From positions 1 through 64,000 of the forward strand of contig CASGDQ010000021.1 of NCBI GenBank assembly GCA_949300325.1: a stretch of DNA of 64,000 nucleotides, given 5' to 3'. Positions 6,603 through 15,073 of the stretch are shown piece by piece (position 1 is the first letter of the stretch; each line of letters opens with the position of its first letter). Made by a program: the position numbers and the translations under genes. The notes under the pieces were generated by a model. It made no database searches and was not told the origin of the DNA. It saw nothing but the letters and a program-made list of their open reading frames with translations. The DNA comes from an uncultured Spirochaetales bacterium. GTDB taxonomy: Bacteria; Spirochaetota; Spirochaetia; Sphaerochaetales; Sphaerochaetaceae.

Positions 6603-7108
6603 AGCGCTTCAAGCCTTTTCTGCTCACTCTTTCAATCATTGCGATCGATCAGATAACCAAGGCTCTTATCGTGCATTATGTTCCGGAAAATACGATTTTA
6701 TGCTCGCTGTTCGGTGATTTTCTGCGCATAGTCCATGTGCGCAATACCGCTGTGGCGTTTTCAATGGGGACCGGATTGGCCTTGCCGATAAAGGTTGCTT
6801 TGTTCATAATCGTTCCTTTGCTGGTCATGGCTGCCGTATGCGTCATGATAGTCAAGGATGAAAAGGAGTTCACCTCTCTTCAAAGATGGCTGCTTGCAGC
6901 TTTTGCCGGGGGAGGCATAGGCAATCTCATTGATAGGATATTCCGGGGTATGAGTGTTGTGGATTTCATAAGTACAAACAATTATGGATGGTTCGGCATG
7001 GACAGGTTCCCTACATATAACGTGGCCGATGCATCCATAACCGTGTCTGTGATACTTTTGCTGTTTACCATATTATTTTCAAGAAAAGGGGATAAGAAAC
7101 AAAAATGA
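6599..7108 (+). CDS. lspA: Lipoprotein signal peptidase (signal peptidase II)
   Basis: 169 residues with four membrane segments, as in all LspA. The catalytic region is clear: NTAVAFS, GGGIGNLIDRIFRG and VVDFI, with the second aspartate in YNVADASI. The enzyme cleaves the signal peptide of diacylglyceryl-prolipoproteins in the inner membrane. The next lipoprotein-maturation enzyme, lnt, is encoded in this window at 28980. ATGA overlaps link it with nif3 upstream and with the small membrane protein downstream. Confidence 0.95.
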   Translation: MKRFKPFLLTLSIIAIDQITKALIVHYVPENTILCSLFGDFLRIVHVRNTAVAFSMGTGLALPIKVALFIIVPLLVMAAVCVMIVKDEKEFTSLQRWLLAAFAGGGIGNLIDRIFRGMSVVDFISTNNYGWFGMDRFPTYNVADASITVSVILLLFTILFSRKGDKKQK

Positions 7109-7383
7109 GTAAGAAAACCAATTCTTTATTGTTCATGCTGATTGCCACAGTGCTGAACCTTCTATTGCTGATCGTTCTTTTCGTGCTCGGGTTCATCATC
7201 CTGAGCTTTTTGCCGATACAGGATAATCAGAGCCTTTTGATGATCGGAATCGCAGCAGTCTTTATCCTATCCATCGTATTGTCCTTTCTGCTCTATTCCA
7301 AAATTGTCAAATGGGCCATTGCTAAATTCAATCTTGAGGATAAGATGGATCCGCTTTTCGGCAAGGGTGGAAAAAAACGCTAG
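7105..7383 (+). CDS. Small two-helix membrane protein, unknown function
   Basis: 92 residues. Two long hydrophobic helices (about 8-33 and 44-65) are followed by a charged tail ending GKGGKKR, which should be cytoplasmic. The start overlaps the lspA stop by four bases, so translation is coupled to the peptidase. I do not recognise the family. A membrane helper of LspA or an unrelated envelope protein are both possible. Confidence 0.7.
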   Translation: MSKKTNSLLFMLIATVLNLLLLIVLFVLGFIILSFLPIQDNQSLLMIGIAAVFILSIVLSFLLYSKIVKWAIAKFNLEDKMDPLFGKGGKKR

Positions 7384-7392
7384 AGGTGTTTG

Positions 7393-8376
7393 GTGAGATA
7401 TATCGCTTGGGAGAAATTTGAAAAGGCCTCATGGTATTCTTTTACGGACAACTATGTGCAGAACACTGCGTGGTATATGCCGCGGCTCAGTGATCCAAGC
7501 ATATTGCTGCCCTCGGAATCCCCTGACGGGATGTGGCATCTTTTTTCCCATACCTGGGTCGGCATCGAGCATTTCATTTCCACGAGCGGGCTCAACTGGA
7601 CCAGGCGCAGGCTTTTGTTTTTCAGAGGTCATTCCCCGTTCATATTCAAAGAGGGCAGCATGTACTACCTGCTGTTTGAATGCCATGACCGCGACTGGGG
7701 ATCGGAAAAGGCTAAAGATGTTACAAAAAAAGGCTCAAGAATCCTTCTCTCGTCTTCCAGCGATCTCAAATCCTGGTCCGATCCCAAGATAATTCTGGAA
7801 GCCGAAAAGATCAGCCTTTCATCCTACAGGGGCGGCCCTTGCAGATTGGCCCGTCCTCAGCTTATCTGCTGGGAAGGAAAGTACCGTCTGTATTTTGGTG
7901 CAGGGGAGTGCCGGATGTTCGATTCCCGGCAAAAGACATCCTGCCGTCTCATGTGCGCCGAAAGCCGCTATCTTGAGGGGCCGTATAAGATAAACGAAGA
8001 GGCTCTTTTGACAATAGAACCGGACTCTGAGTATATGAATCTTGCAGTAGGTGCTGTAAGGGTGTATCCCTGTGCGGATGCTGTGGCGGCTGTGGAATGC
8101 GCCTATTACTATGATAAAAAAAAGGACAGGAGCAGATCTGTAATGCTTCTCTTGAAAAGCTCGGATGGTCTTGATTTCCAGGTTGCCAAGGTGATGCATA
8201 CGCAGCCTGATGAAGGCTGGTCGTCCCGGGCCATAACCAGCTGCGATATAAAGTATATGGAAGGGGAGGACTCCTTCTACTGCTATTACAGTGCCAACAG
8301 CCGGCCTGAAAAGGGTATTTTGAAATTGCCGGTGAGGGAGGCGCTGGGCTTGCTTTTAGGCAAGGTCAGACCTTAG
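7393..8376 (+). CDS. Five-bladed beta-propeller, glycosidase-like (GH43/GH130 type)
   Basis: About 327 residues from the GTG at 7393, preferred over TTG at 7390 because of the AGAGG site at 7382-7386. Repeated blade motifs are visible: DPSILLPSESPDGMWHLFSH, SPFIFKEGSMYYLLFE, ARPQLICWEGKYRLYFG and CYYSANSR, the pattern of GH43/32/62/130 folds. An early Asp (DPSI) and Glu (YLLFE, or the Glu after FG) could be catalytic. No signal peptide, so it would act in the cytoplasm on oligosaccharides or glycosyl phosphates. Similar proteins are often annotated only as glycosyl hydrolase-like. Last gene of the nif3-lspA operon; convergent with the gene at 8383. Confidence 0.6.
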   Translation: MRYIAWEKFEKASWYSFTDNYVQNTAWYMPRLSDPSILLPSESPDGMWHLFSHTWVGIEHFISTSGLNWTRRRLLFFRGHSPFIFKEGSMYYLLFECHDRDWGSEKAKDVTKKGSRILLSSSSDLKSWSDPKIILEAEKISLSSYRGGPCRLARPQLICWEGKYRLYFGAGECRMFDSRQKTSCRLMCAESRYLEGPYKINEEALLTIEPDSEYMNLAVGAVRVYPCADAVAAVECAYYYDKKKDRSRSVMLLLKSSDGLDFQVAKVMHTQPDEGWSSRAITSCDIKYMEGEDSFYCYYSANSRPEKGILKLPVREALGLLLGKVRP

Positions 8377-8382
8377 GTGCTT

Positions 8383-8688
8383 TTAAAAAAAACATTTTTT
8401 GAACCCTTCATCTGTGAGATGGTATTCCTCGCCGTTTGCTAGAGTGAGTATGTTTTGCACCACTTCTCCTTTGAACCCGCGGCCTGAGCCTCCATCATAG
8501 AGCCCCATGTATTTCAGGTTCTTTGAATGGGGATGCTTGCAATATATCTGCAGCATCCGGGAGCAAAGCTTCGTATCCCTCATTAAGACATTGAACATAG
8601 CTTCGGCTACAGATTCGGTCTCTTCCTCCGCCTTTATGAATCTCCTGCTTTCCATGCTCAATATGAACAGCTCGTATCTGAATGCCAT
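8383..8688 (-). CDS. Hypothetical protein, 101 residues
   Basis: A soluble acidic/basic protein with no signal peptide or membrane segment. Notable stretch: YCKHPHSKNLKYMGLYDG in the middle and NGEEYHLTDEGFKKCFF at the end. Not recognised. It begins without a clear Shine-Dalgarno site and ends seven bases from the convergent propeller gene. It looks like a real gene because the frame is clean and uses the same codons as its neighbours. Confidence 0.5.
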   Translation of the reverse strand: MAFRYELFILSMESRRFIKAEEETESVAEAMFNVLMRDTKLCSRMLQIYCKHPHSKNLKYMGLYDGGSGRGFKGEVVQNILTLANGEEYHLTDEGFKKCFF

Positions 8689-8768
8689 ATTTGTCCGTTA
8701 CCTGCTTTATTTCATGAAACTATGATTAAAGTAGCATGTGAAAAAGGAAAAATGTTCTGGTTTCAGTG

Positions 8769-8796
8769 TAAAAAAACGGGCCGATATACGACCCGT
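8769..8796 (-). terminator. Rho-independent terminator of cstA
   Basis: On the minus strand a stem ACGGG...CCCGT (8796-8776) is followed by a run of T (8775-8770), just downstream of the cstA stop. Confidence 0.75.
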
Positions 8797-8819
8797 CATA
8801 TGTGTTTTTCCTGATGGCT

Positions 8820-10499
8820 TCAGGCCTTTGCTTCTTCTTCTTTTCCGAAGAGCTTCTGGCAGCACTTCACCACAACGATGATGGCAAGCGCAATCAGAAG
8901 GACGGCGAAGATGATCTGAAGGCTCTGTCCCATGACGGAAATCGAAGCTTTTCCAAAAGTCCTGATGTTGTTGATAGCGAGCTGGAAGAGCGCAACGAGC
9001 GTTACAGCAAGCATGAAGAACATCGGGAAGAACATCATCTTGTTGTTCTTTTTGATCTTCTTGAGGTAAACAGCTACGGCAGCAAGGGCAAGTACGCTCA
9101 GAAGCTGGTTCGCAGATCCGAAGAGAGCCCAGATTTCTGCGTATCCTACCTGTCCAAGCAGATAAGAGGGGACAAGCACGAAGATTGTTGCAACCCAGCG
9201 GTTTGTCAAAACCTTCTTTGCTCCTGTGAGCTTTTGCTCATCATCCTCGTTATCGAGGAACAGCTCCTGCCAGGAAAGCCTTCCTACACGGGCAACCGAG
9301 TCGAGGCTTGTAAGGGCGAATGCCGATACTGCAAGGCTGATGAGAGTGAAGGAGATGTCATGCGGCAATCCGATTGTGGTGAGGAATCCGGATACGGCTT
9401 CAGCAAAGATCACCTGCGGAGTGCCTGCAGGGATTACGCCGCCTGTGGCGATTGCACCTACAGCGATGAGGCTGATGATTCCAAGAAGGGATTCGATGAG
9501 CATTGCTCCGTAGGAAATCGGAAGCATGTCTGTTTCCTTCTCAACCTGCTTGCTTGCAGTTTCCGAAGACACGAGCGAATGGAAGCCGGAAACAGCGCCG
9601 CAGGCGATTGTTACGAACAATATCGGGAACATCGAACCAAGGCTGGATGTGAAGCCTGTGAACGCCGGCAGCTGCATTGCAGGATTGGAAACGAAGATTC
9701 CGACGACTGCTCCGAGGATCATGAGGATCAGCAGATAGCTGTTAAGGTAATCCCTAGGCTGCAGAAGCGCCCACACCGGTGTTACGGATGCAATAAGGAT
9801 GTACGCAAATACGAGATACATCCATGTGTTCACGGAAAGCGAGAACGGGAAAAGGCATCCGAGCGTTACACAGAGCACAAGCAGCACGATGGAAATTATT
9901 GTGTTGACGAGTGATGATGGGTTGAATTTCTTGATATAGAAGCCAAAGCCTACAGCCGCAACGATGAAGAGTGTCGATGTGCAGGCAACCTGGCTGTTTG
10001 CATGGTTTATGGCTTCAGTCTGTGCAGCTGTTACGCCGAAGGACTTTGCAACGATGTCTGCAAATGCCGCTACAACCAGAATGGAGAAAAGGTATACGAA
10101 CAGGAGGAACAGCCTCTTTCCTGTTTTTCCCACATAACATTCGATTATGTATCCGATGCTTCTTCCCTTATTTCTTACTGATGCGAACATCGATGAGAAG
10201 TCCTGCACCGCACCAAAGAAGATGCCTCCGATAACACACCAAAGGAATACTGGAACCCAGCCGAATACGGCTGCCTGTATGGGTCCATTGATAGGACCTG
10301 CTCCTGCAATTGATGCGAACTGGTGTCCGAATACGACCTGTTTCTTCGTAGGAACATAGTCGATATCATCTCTAAGTTCGTAGGCAGGAGTCTTGATTGA
10401 ATTGTCCACACCCCACTTCTTTGCAAGCCATTTTCCATAGAAGATGTAACCTGCGCCAAGGGCGAGTATGGCGATGACGAGTACTAATACGCCACTCAT
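8820..10499 (-). CDS. cstA: Carbon starvation protein A family transporter
   Basis: 559 residues, many hydrophobic segments. The N-terminus matches CstA/BtsT: SGVLVLVIAILALGAGYIFY, then FGHQFASIAGAGPINGP and an AVQDFSSMFASVRNKGRSIG loop. CstA-family proteins take up peptides or pyruvate under nutrient limitation in the inner membrane. This is the shorter form common in Firmicutes and spirochaetes (E. coli CstA is about 700 residues). A GGGAG site precedes the ATG. Divergent from glnN, with a clear promoter at 10533-10561 and a perfect inverted repeat right upstream, which suggests starvation control. Confidence 0.92.
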   Translation of the reverse strand: MSGVLVLVIAILALGAGYIFYGKWLAKKWGVDNSIKTPAYELRDDIDYVPTKKQVVFGHQFASIAGAGPINGPIQAAVFGWVPVFLWCVIGGIFFGAVQDFSSMFASVRNKGRSIGYIIECYVGKTGKRLFLLFVYLFSILVVAAFADIVAKSFGVTAAQTEAINHANSQVACTSTLFIVAAVGFGFYIKKFNPSSLVNTIISIVLLVLCVTLGCLFPFSLSVNTWMYLVFAYILIASVTPVWALLQPRDYLNSYLLILMILGAVVGIFVSNPAMQLPAFTGFTSSLGSMFPILFVTIACGAVSGFHSLVSSETASKQVEKETDMLPISYGAMLIESLLGIISLIAVGAIATGGVIPAGTPQVIFAEAVSGFLTTIGLPHDISFTLISLAVSAFALTSLDSVARVGRLSWQELFLDNEDDEQKLTGAKKVLTNRWVATIFVLVPSYLLGQVGYAEIWALFGSANQLLSVLALAAVAVYLKKIKKNNKMMFFPMFFMLAVTLVALFQLAINNIRTFGKASISVMGQSLQIIFAVLLIALAIIVVVKCCQKLFGKEEEAKA

Positions 10500-10532
10500 T
10501 TTAATCTCCCGATTTATACTAATTTACCGCGG

Positions 10533-10561
10533 ATTTTATGACTTATTTTGTGTTTTGACAA
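10533..10561 (-). promoter_or_regulatory. Promoter of cstA
   Basis: On the minus strand TTGTCA (10561-10556), 17-base spacer, TAAAAT (10538-10533), followed by a GGGAG ribosome site and the ATG at 10499. Confidence 0.65.
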
Positions 10562-10563
10562 TA

Positions 10564-10584
10564 TTTTACACGGTCGGTGTAAAA
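10564..10584. promoter_or_regulatory. Perfect inverted repeat between cstA and glnN (operator)
   Basis: TTTTACAC (10564-10571), five bases, GTGTAAAA (10577-10584). It lies directly behind the cstA -35 box, centred about 48 bases upstream of the expected start point, a position typical of activators of the CRP/FNR kind. It could also influence glnN. The binding protein is unknown. Confidence 0.5.
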
Positions 10585-10631
10585 AAAATTCCTGATTTGG
10601 TGATTTTTTTTGTCCGTCTTATAGGCTTTTC

Positions 10632-10660
10632 TTGTCAAAATGTGCCAAACATTTTAGAGT
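10632..10660 (+). promoter_or_regulatory. Candidate promoter of glnN
   Basis: TTGTCA (10632-10637), 17-base spacer, TAGAGT (10655-10660), about 36 bases before the chosen start of glnN. Confidence 0.4.
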
Positions 10661-10695
10661 GTATAGCATATTCTAGTCGATCCATGGGAGTTTAT

Positions 10696-12780
10696 ATGGA
10701 AACAGTTGCAGATTATTTCGGTTCCTTGGTTTTCAATGACGAGACTATGCGCTTACGTCTTCCAAAAGATGTATATAGGCAGCTTATGCAGACCGTACAG
10801 GAAGGAAAGGACCTGGATTTGAATATAGCAAACGCGGTCGCCCATGCCATGAAATGCTGGGCTATCGAGAACGGCTGCTCTTATTATACCCACTGGTTCC
10901 AGCCCATGACTGGGATAACTGCGGAAAAGCATGAATCCTTCATCCGCCCGGTTCCGGGGGGAAAGGTGATAATGGAATTTTCTGGAAAAGAGCTTGTGAA
11001 GGGAGAACCGGATGCATCCTCATTTCCTTCCGGCGGCCTCAGAGCTACTTTTGAGGCCAGGGGATACACCGCCTGGGATCCGACCAGCTATGCTTTTATC
11101 AAGGATGATACGCTTTGCATACCTACCGCATTCTGTTCCTATTCCGGGGAGGTCCTTGATAAGAAGACCCCGCTTTTGAGGAGCATGGAGGCGATCTCCA
11201 ACGAATCGTTAAAAATACTGCATCTATTCGGCAATGAGGATGTTAAGCGGGTCGGAACGACAGTCGGCCCTGAGCAGGAATACTTCCTTATCGACAAGGA
11301 GGATTATTCCAAAAGGGAGGATCTTGTATTGACCGGCAGGACCCTTCTTGGAGCCAGAAGTCCTAAAGGGCAGGAGATGAACGACCATTATTTTGGTGCG
11401 ATCAGGACCAGGGTCAGCGCTTTTATGCATGATCTTGACAAGGAGCTCTGGAAACTCGGCATCAACAGCAAGACCAGCCATAACGAGGTTGCGCCGTGCC
11501 AGCATGAGATGGCCCCTGTCTATTGCACTACGAATGTCGCAGTTGATCACAACCAGCTCACAATGGAGCTGATGAAGAAGATTGCGGAAAAGCATGGCCT
11601 TGCCTGTCTCCTTCATGAAAAGCCGTTCAAGGGTGTGAATGGATCTGGAAAACATAACAATTGGTCCTTGAGCACCGATACAGGCGAAAACCTTCTTGAT
11701 CCGGGGGATAATCCTAGGGAAAACATTCAGTTCCTATTGTTCCTGACGGCTGTGATAAAAGCAGTTGATGAGTATCAGGATCTTTTGCGTTTGAGTGCCG
11801 CAAGTGCTGGAAATGATCATAGGCTTGGCGCCAGCGAGGCTCCTCCTGCCATCGTTTCAATCTTCATAGGTTCCGATCTTGAGGATATCCTGGACTCGAT
11901 TTCCTTTGATAAGGAATCTTCTGGAAAGATGAATGAGAGGATGGGCTTCGGAGTGCATGCCCTTCCATATATCGCCAGGGATACAAGCGACAGGAATAGG
12001 ACGAGCCCGATGGCTTTCACGGGAAATAAATTCGAATTCAGGATGCTGGGCTCCTCGTTCAGCGTCTCCGGACCGAATATCGTGCTCAACACGATTGTTG
12101 CCAATTCCCTTTCCGAATTTTATGAGGAGCTGAAGGATGAGAAGGATATCAAGGCTGCAGTCCTTGAGCTGATCAAGAGGGAATATGCGGCGCATAAGAG
12201 GATAATATTCAATGGCAACAACTACTCGGAGGACTGGGTCAAGGAGGCTGAGAACAGAGGCTTGCTCAATTTGCGCACAGCCCCTGAGGCGTATGATACA
12301 TTCCTCTTGAAAAAGAATATGGATGTCTTTGCGAAATTCCATATCTACAGCGCCATCGAAATCCATTCCCGTTACGAGATCGTGAACGAGGAGTATTCGA
12401 AGACTATACATATCGAAGCTCTGACGATGATCGATATGATAAGGCGCATGGTCCTTCCTGCTGTGGAGAAGTACACATCTTCACTGGCTCTGGGGCTGGA
12501 AGCGAAGTTCAAGGTCAGCAAGGCTCCTTTTAAAAGCGAGAGGCAGCTTTTAGATAAGCTGTCGTCCCTTACCGATGAGCTGGATGCCGCTGTTGCAAAG
12601 CTGGATTCGGTCACAGCCGCCGCTGAGAAGTATGCAGGATCCTCGCTAAGCCATTATTCATGCAAGATAATAATACCGGAAATGGATGAGGTGAGAAGAA
12701 TTTCCGATGAGATCGAGCTTCTGATGCCATCCGAGTGCTGGCCCTATCCGACGTATGCGAAAATGCTTTATTATATCTGA
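10696..12780 (+). CDS. glnN: Glutamine synthetase type III
   Basis: 694 residues from the ATG at 10696, which has GGGAG five bases upstream; the longer frame from 10468 would cross the divergent cstA promoter. GSIII hallmarks are present: HWFQPMTGITAEKHESF and FPSGGLRATFEARGYT (N-terminal signature), GPEQEYFLID (metal Glu), NEVAPCQHEMAPVY, GVNGSGKHNNWS and RLGASEAPPAIVS. The enzyme makes glutamine from glutamate, ammonia and ATP in the cytoplasm as a large dodecamer and is typical of Bacteroidetes, spirochaetes and some Clostridia. Single gene, divergent from cstA. Confidence 0.95.
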   Translation: METVADYFGSLVFNDETMRLRLPKDVYRQLMQTVQEGKDLDLNIANAVAHAMKCWAIENGCSYYTHWFQPMTGITAEKHESFIRPVPGGKVIMEFSGKELVKGEPDASSFPSGGLRATFEARGYTAWDPTSYAFIKDDTLCIPTAFCSYSGEVLDKKTPLLRSMEAISNESLKILHLFGNEDVKRVGTTVGPEQEYFLIDKEDYSKREDLVLTGRTLLGARSPKGQEMNDHYFGAIRTRVSAFMHDLDKELWKLGINSKTSHNEVAPCQHEMAPVYCTTNVAVDHNQLTMELMKKIAEKHGLACLLHEKPFKGVNGSGKHNNWSLSTDTGENLLDPGDNPRENIQFLLFLTAVIKAVDEYQDLLRLSAASAGNDHRLGASEAPPAIVSIFIGSDLEDILDSISFDKESSGKMNERMGFGVHALPYIARDTSDRNRTSPMAFTGNKFEFRMLGSSFSVSGPNIVLNTIVANSLSEFYEELKDEKDIKAAVLELIKREYAAHKRIIFNGNNYSEDWVKEAENRGLLNLRTAPEAYDTFLLKKNMDVFAKFHIYSAIEIHSRYEIVNEEYSKTIHIEALTMIDMIRRMVLPAVEKYTSSLALGLEAKFKVSKAPFKSERQLLDKLSSLTDELDAAVAKLDSVTAAAEKYAGSSLSHYSCKIIIPEMDEVRRISDEIELLMPSECWPYPTYAKMLYYI

Positions 12781-12827
12781 ATTTATTGGAGCATCAGTTT
12801 CGTCCAAGTTTTTCAGTTGCATCGGAT

Positions 12828-12856
12828 TTGACATCCCAATGCCTCTTAGGTAACAT
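12828..12856 (+). promoter_or_regulatory. Promoter of the TauE-type gene
   Basis: TTGACA (12828-12833), 17-base spacer, TAACAT (12851-12856), followed by AGGAGGAG and the ATG at 12881. Confidence 0.6.
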
Positions 12857-12880
12857 TCATAAAAGAAGGAGGAGCCTCTT

Positions 12881-13657
12881 ATGCAGGTTGTGGTTATAGT
12901 TACAGTATTGGTCGCCACCATATTGGGATCCATAAGCGGAATCGGAGGAGGCGTACTCATAAAGCCTGTTATGGATGCGATCTGCAACATGGAGACTTCT
13001 CAGATAAGTTTCATGTCTGGAACGACTGTCCTTGTGATGACGATCGCTTCGCTTCTCAGAAGCCGCAACGACAGCACTCGTATAGATTACAGAGGTATTT
13101 ATCTTGCCATCGGCGGAGCCATAGGCGGGTTGCTCGGCAAAATGGTTTTTTCTGCTTTGGTGGCCTCCGTCAGCTCATCCTATGTCAGCTTGGTACAGAA
13201 CATCATAATGGTCCTTTTGACAGGGCTTGTTTTCGTCTATGTCCTTAAAAAGTCGTCCATAAGGCTTCTTGATATGAAGAACAAGGTGTTTGCTGTGGTC
13301 TGTGGCCTTTTTCTGGGCATTTTCTCCTCTTTCTTAGGAATAGGAGGAGGCCCCATAAACATCATGGTGCTTTCTTATTTCTTTTCTATGGAGACGAAAT
13401 GTGCGGCCCTTACAAGCCTGTACATAATTTTCTTTTCCCAGACGGTGTCCCTTTTGGGGAATATCGTTTCAAAAGACATACCGGACATAGATTGGATCCT
13501 TATGGCCGTCATGGCCTGCTGTGCCGTCATCGGAGCCACGATAGGGCGGAAGCTTTCCAGACGCATGGATGACAAAATGGTCGATAAGCTGTTCATGGGC
13601 CTTCTTGTCGTGATCATATTGATTTCTATATATAACTGTTTCCGGTATGCATTATGA
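12881..13657 (+). CDS. TauE/SafE-family membrane exporter
   Basis: 258 residues with about eight hydrophobic segments. The two internal repeats each carry the family motif, here SISGIGGGVLIKP (about 17-30) and SFLGIGGGPINI (about 155-167). TauE/SafE proteins move sulfite, sulfoacetate or other organic anions across the inner membrane; the substrate cannot be told here. Good ribosome site (AGGAGGAG). Single gene with its own promoter and a shared terminator with the convergent aminopeptidase. Confidence 0.85.
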   Translation: MQVVVIVTVLVATILGSISGIGGGVLIKPVMDAICNMETSQISFMSGTTVLVMTIASLLRSRNDSTRIDYRGIYLAIGGAIGGLLGKMVFSALVASVSSSYVSLVQNIIMVLLTGLVFVYVLKKSSIRLLDMKNKVFAVVCGLFLGIFSSFLGIGGGPINIMVLSYFFSMETKCAALTSLYIIFFSQTVSLLGNIVSKDIPDIDWILMAVMACCAVIGATIGRKLSRRMDDKMVDKLFMGLLVVIILISIYNCFRYAL

Positions 13658-13658
13658 T

Positions 13659-13684
13659 AAAAGCCCGGCTTCCCGGGCTTCTGC
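13659..13684. terminator. Bidirectional terminator
   Basis: Stem AAGCCCGG (13661-13668) with CCGGGCTT (13673-13680), flanked by A-rich bases on the left and T-rich bases on the right, between the convergent TauE and M18 genes. Confidence 0.8.
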
Positions 13685-14995
13685 TTATTCCATTTTTAAG
13701 AATGCCTTGTAGCATGACTTTGCTGATTCGATATCATATGTCGACGTGATCTCGAAAGGTGCATGCATGCTTAATACGGCAACCCCTGCATCGATGACCT
13801 GCATGCCGTAGAAGGCTGCGAATTTGGCAATAGTGCCGCCTCCTCCTATATCGACCTTGGCCATTTCTGCCATTTGGAATTTCACGTTTGCCTCATCCAT
13901 GCATTTTCTGAGCTTTGCAATGAACTCCGGATTGGCATCGCTTGCGCCTGCCTTGCCGCGCGAGCCTGTATACTTGTTGAAGACAACACCGCTACCAAGC
14001 CTGGATGAATTCTCCGCATCATAAAGATCCATATTTAGCGGATCGAGCGCGCTGTTGACATCGCTGGAGAGCATGTATGAGTTCTGCAGGCATCTTTTCA
14101 CTTTAAGGCCGCTGTATTGGCCGAGCCTTTCGACCAGCTCTGCAACAACATTCTCAAGCATGAGGCTGTTCATTCCGGTTGCGCCGGTGCTTCCGACCTC
14201 CTCTTTATCCGTGAGGATGCAGCATGCAGTCCTATTGACATGCTCGGTTTCCAGAAGGGCAGTGAGGCTTGTAAAGGAGCAGACCCTGTCATCCTGTCCG
14301 TATCCGATTACCATGTCGTTTTTGAGTCCAAGCATCTTTGCACGGCCCGCGGGGACTATTTCTATCTCGGCAGAAAGGAAATCCTCCTCTTTGATTTCGT
14401 ACTTTTTTTCCAGAATGTCCAAGATGGCCTTTTTGCCGGCATCCTTGTCCTCTGTCGTGTTGAGGCCCATGACAAGATCGAGATCCTCGCCGGCAATGAA
14501 TTCCCCTGCGGTCTTTTTCATCTGTTCCTGTGCGATATGCGGGAGGATATCGGAGATGGCGAATGTGAAATCATCCTCTTCTTCTCCTAATTTAAGATCG
14601 ATGCGTGAACCATCTTTTTTGAATACCACTCCGTGCATCGCAAGGGGATGTACAACCCATTGGTATTTTTTGATTCCCCCATAATAATGGGTGTTCATAT
14701 AGACAATTCCATTGCTCTCGTAAAGAGGTTTCATTTTCAAATCCAGACGGGGACTGTCGATATGGGCGCCCAGGATGTTCATGCCCTTGCTTATATCTTC
14801 ATCTCCGACTATGAACAGGATTATGGATTTGTCGTACACTGTGCTGTAGACCTTGTCTCCGGCTTTGAGAGCTGTCGTATCTTCAAGCCTCTTATATCCG
14901 AGTTCCTCGGCCATCTTCACCGCAGCTTGGACACATTCCCTTTCCGTCTTGTTATTGCTTATAAAAGAGATGTAATCATTAATTGTGTTTTTCAT
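13685..14995 (-). CDS. M18-family aminopeptidase
   Basis: 436 residues from the ATG at 14995, which has AAAGGAG at good spacing; an upstream ATG at 15022 overlaps the promoter. Zinc-peptidase motifs are visible: GAHIDSPRLDLK, HYYGGIKKYQW, GQDDRVCSFTSL, TDKEEVGSTGATG (catalytic Glu pair), DVNSALDP and LSMHAPFEITS. M18 enzymes are large cytoplasmic tetrahedral dodecamers that remove N-terminal residues, often acidic ones, from peptides. Single gene with promoter at 15013-15041. Confidence 0.93.
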   Translation of the reverse strand: MKNTINDYISFISNNKTERECVQAAVKMAEELGYKRLEDTTALKAGDKVYSTVYDKSIILFIVGDEDISKGMNILGAHIDSPRLDLKMKPLYESNGIVYMNTHYYGGIKKYQWVVHPLAMHGVVFKKDGSRIDLKLGEEEDDFTFAISDILPHIAQEQMKKTAGEFIAGEDLDLVMGLNTTEDKDAGKKAILDILEKKYEIKEEDFLSAEIEIVPAGRAKMLGLKNDMVIGYGQDDRVCSFTSLTALLETEHVNRTACCILTDKEEVGSTGATGMNSLMLENVVAELVERLGQYSGLKVKRCLQNSYMLSSDVNSALDPLNMDLYDAENSSRLGSGVVFNKYTGSRGKAGASDANPEFIAKLRKCMDEANVKFQMAEMAKVDIGGGGTIAKFAAFYGMQVIDAGVAVLSMHAPFEITSTYDIESAKSCYKAFLKME

Positions 14996-15012
14996 ATGTA
15001 CTCCTTTCGAAA

Positions 15013-15041
15013 TATATAACAAAAAGTTTGATGAGACACAA
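15013..15041 (-). promoter_or_regulatory. Promoter of the M18 aminopeptidase
   Basis: On the minus strand TTGTGT (15041-15036), 17-base spacer, TATATA (15018-15013), then AAAGGAG and the ATG. Confidence 0.5.
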
Positions 15042-15073
15042 GAAACAGTTATTATTTATATGAGGGTGGATAA

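Noticed and set aside
8802-9914. 370-residue plus-strand frame opposite cstA
   Set aside because: Antisense shadow of a clear transporter gene, full of Cys/His/Arg and without homology I can recognise.
10468-10695. N-terminal extension of glutamine synthetase from the upstream ATG
   Set aside because: It would run through the cstA promoter and operator, is hydrophobic and unlike GSIII; the ATG at 10696 has a ribosome site.
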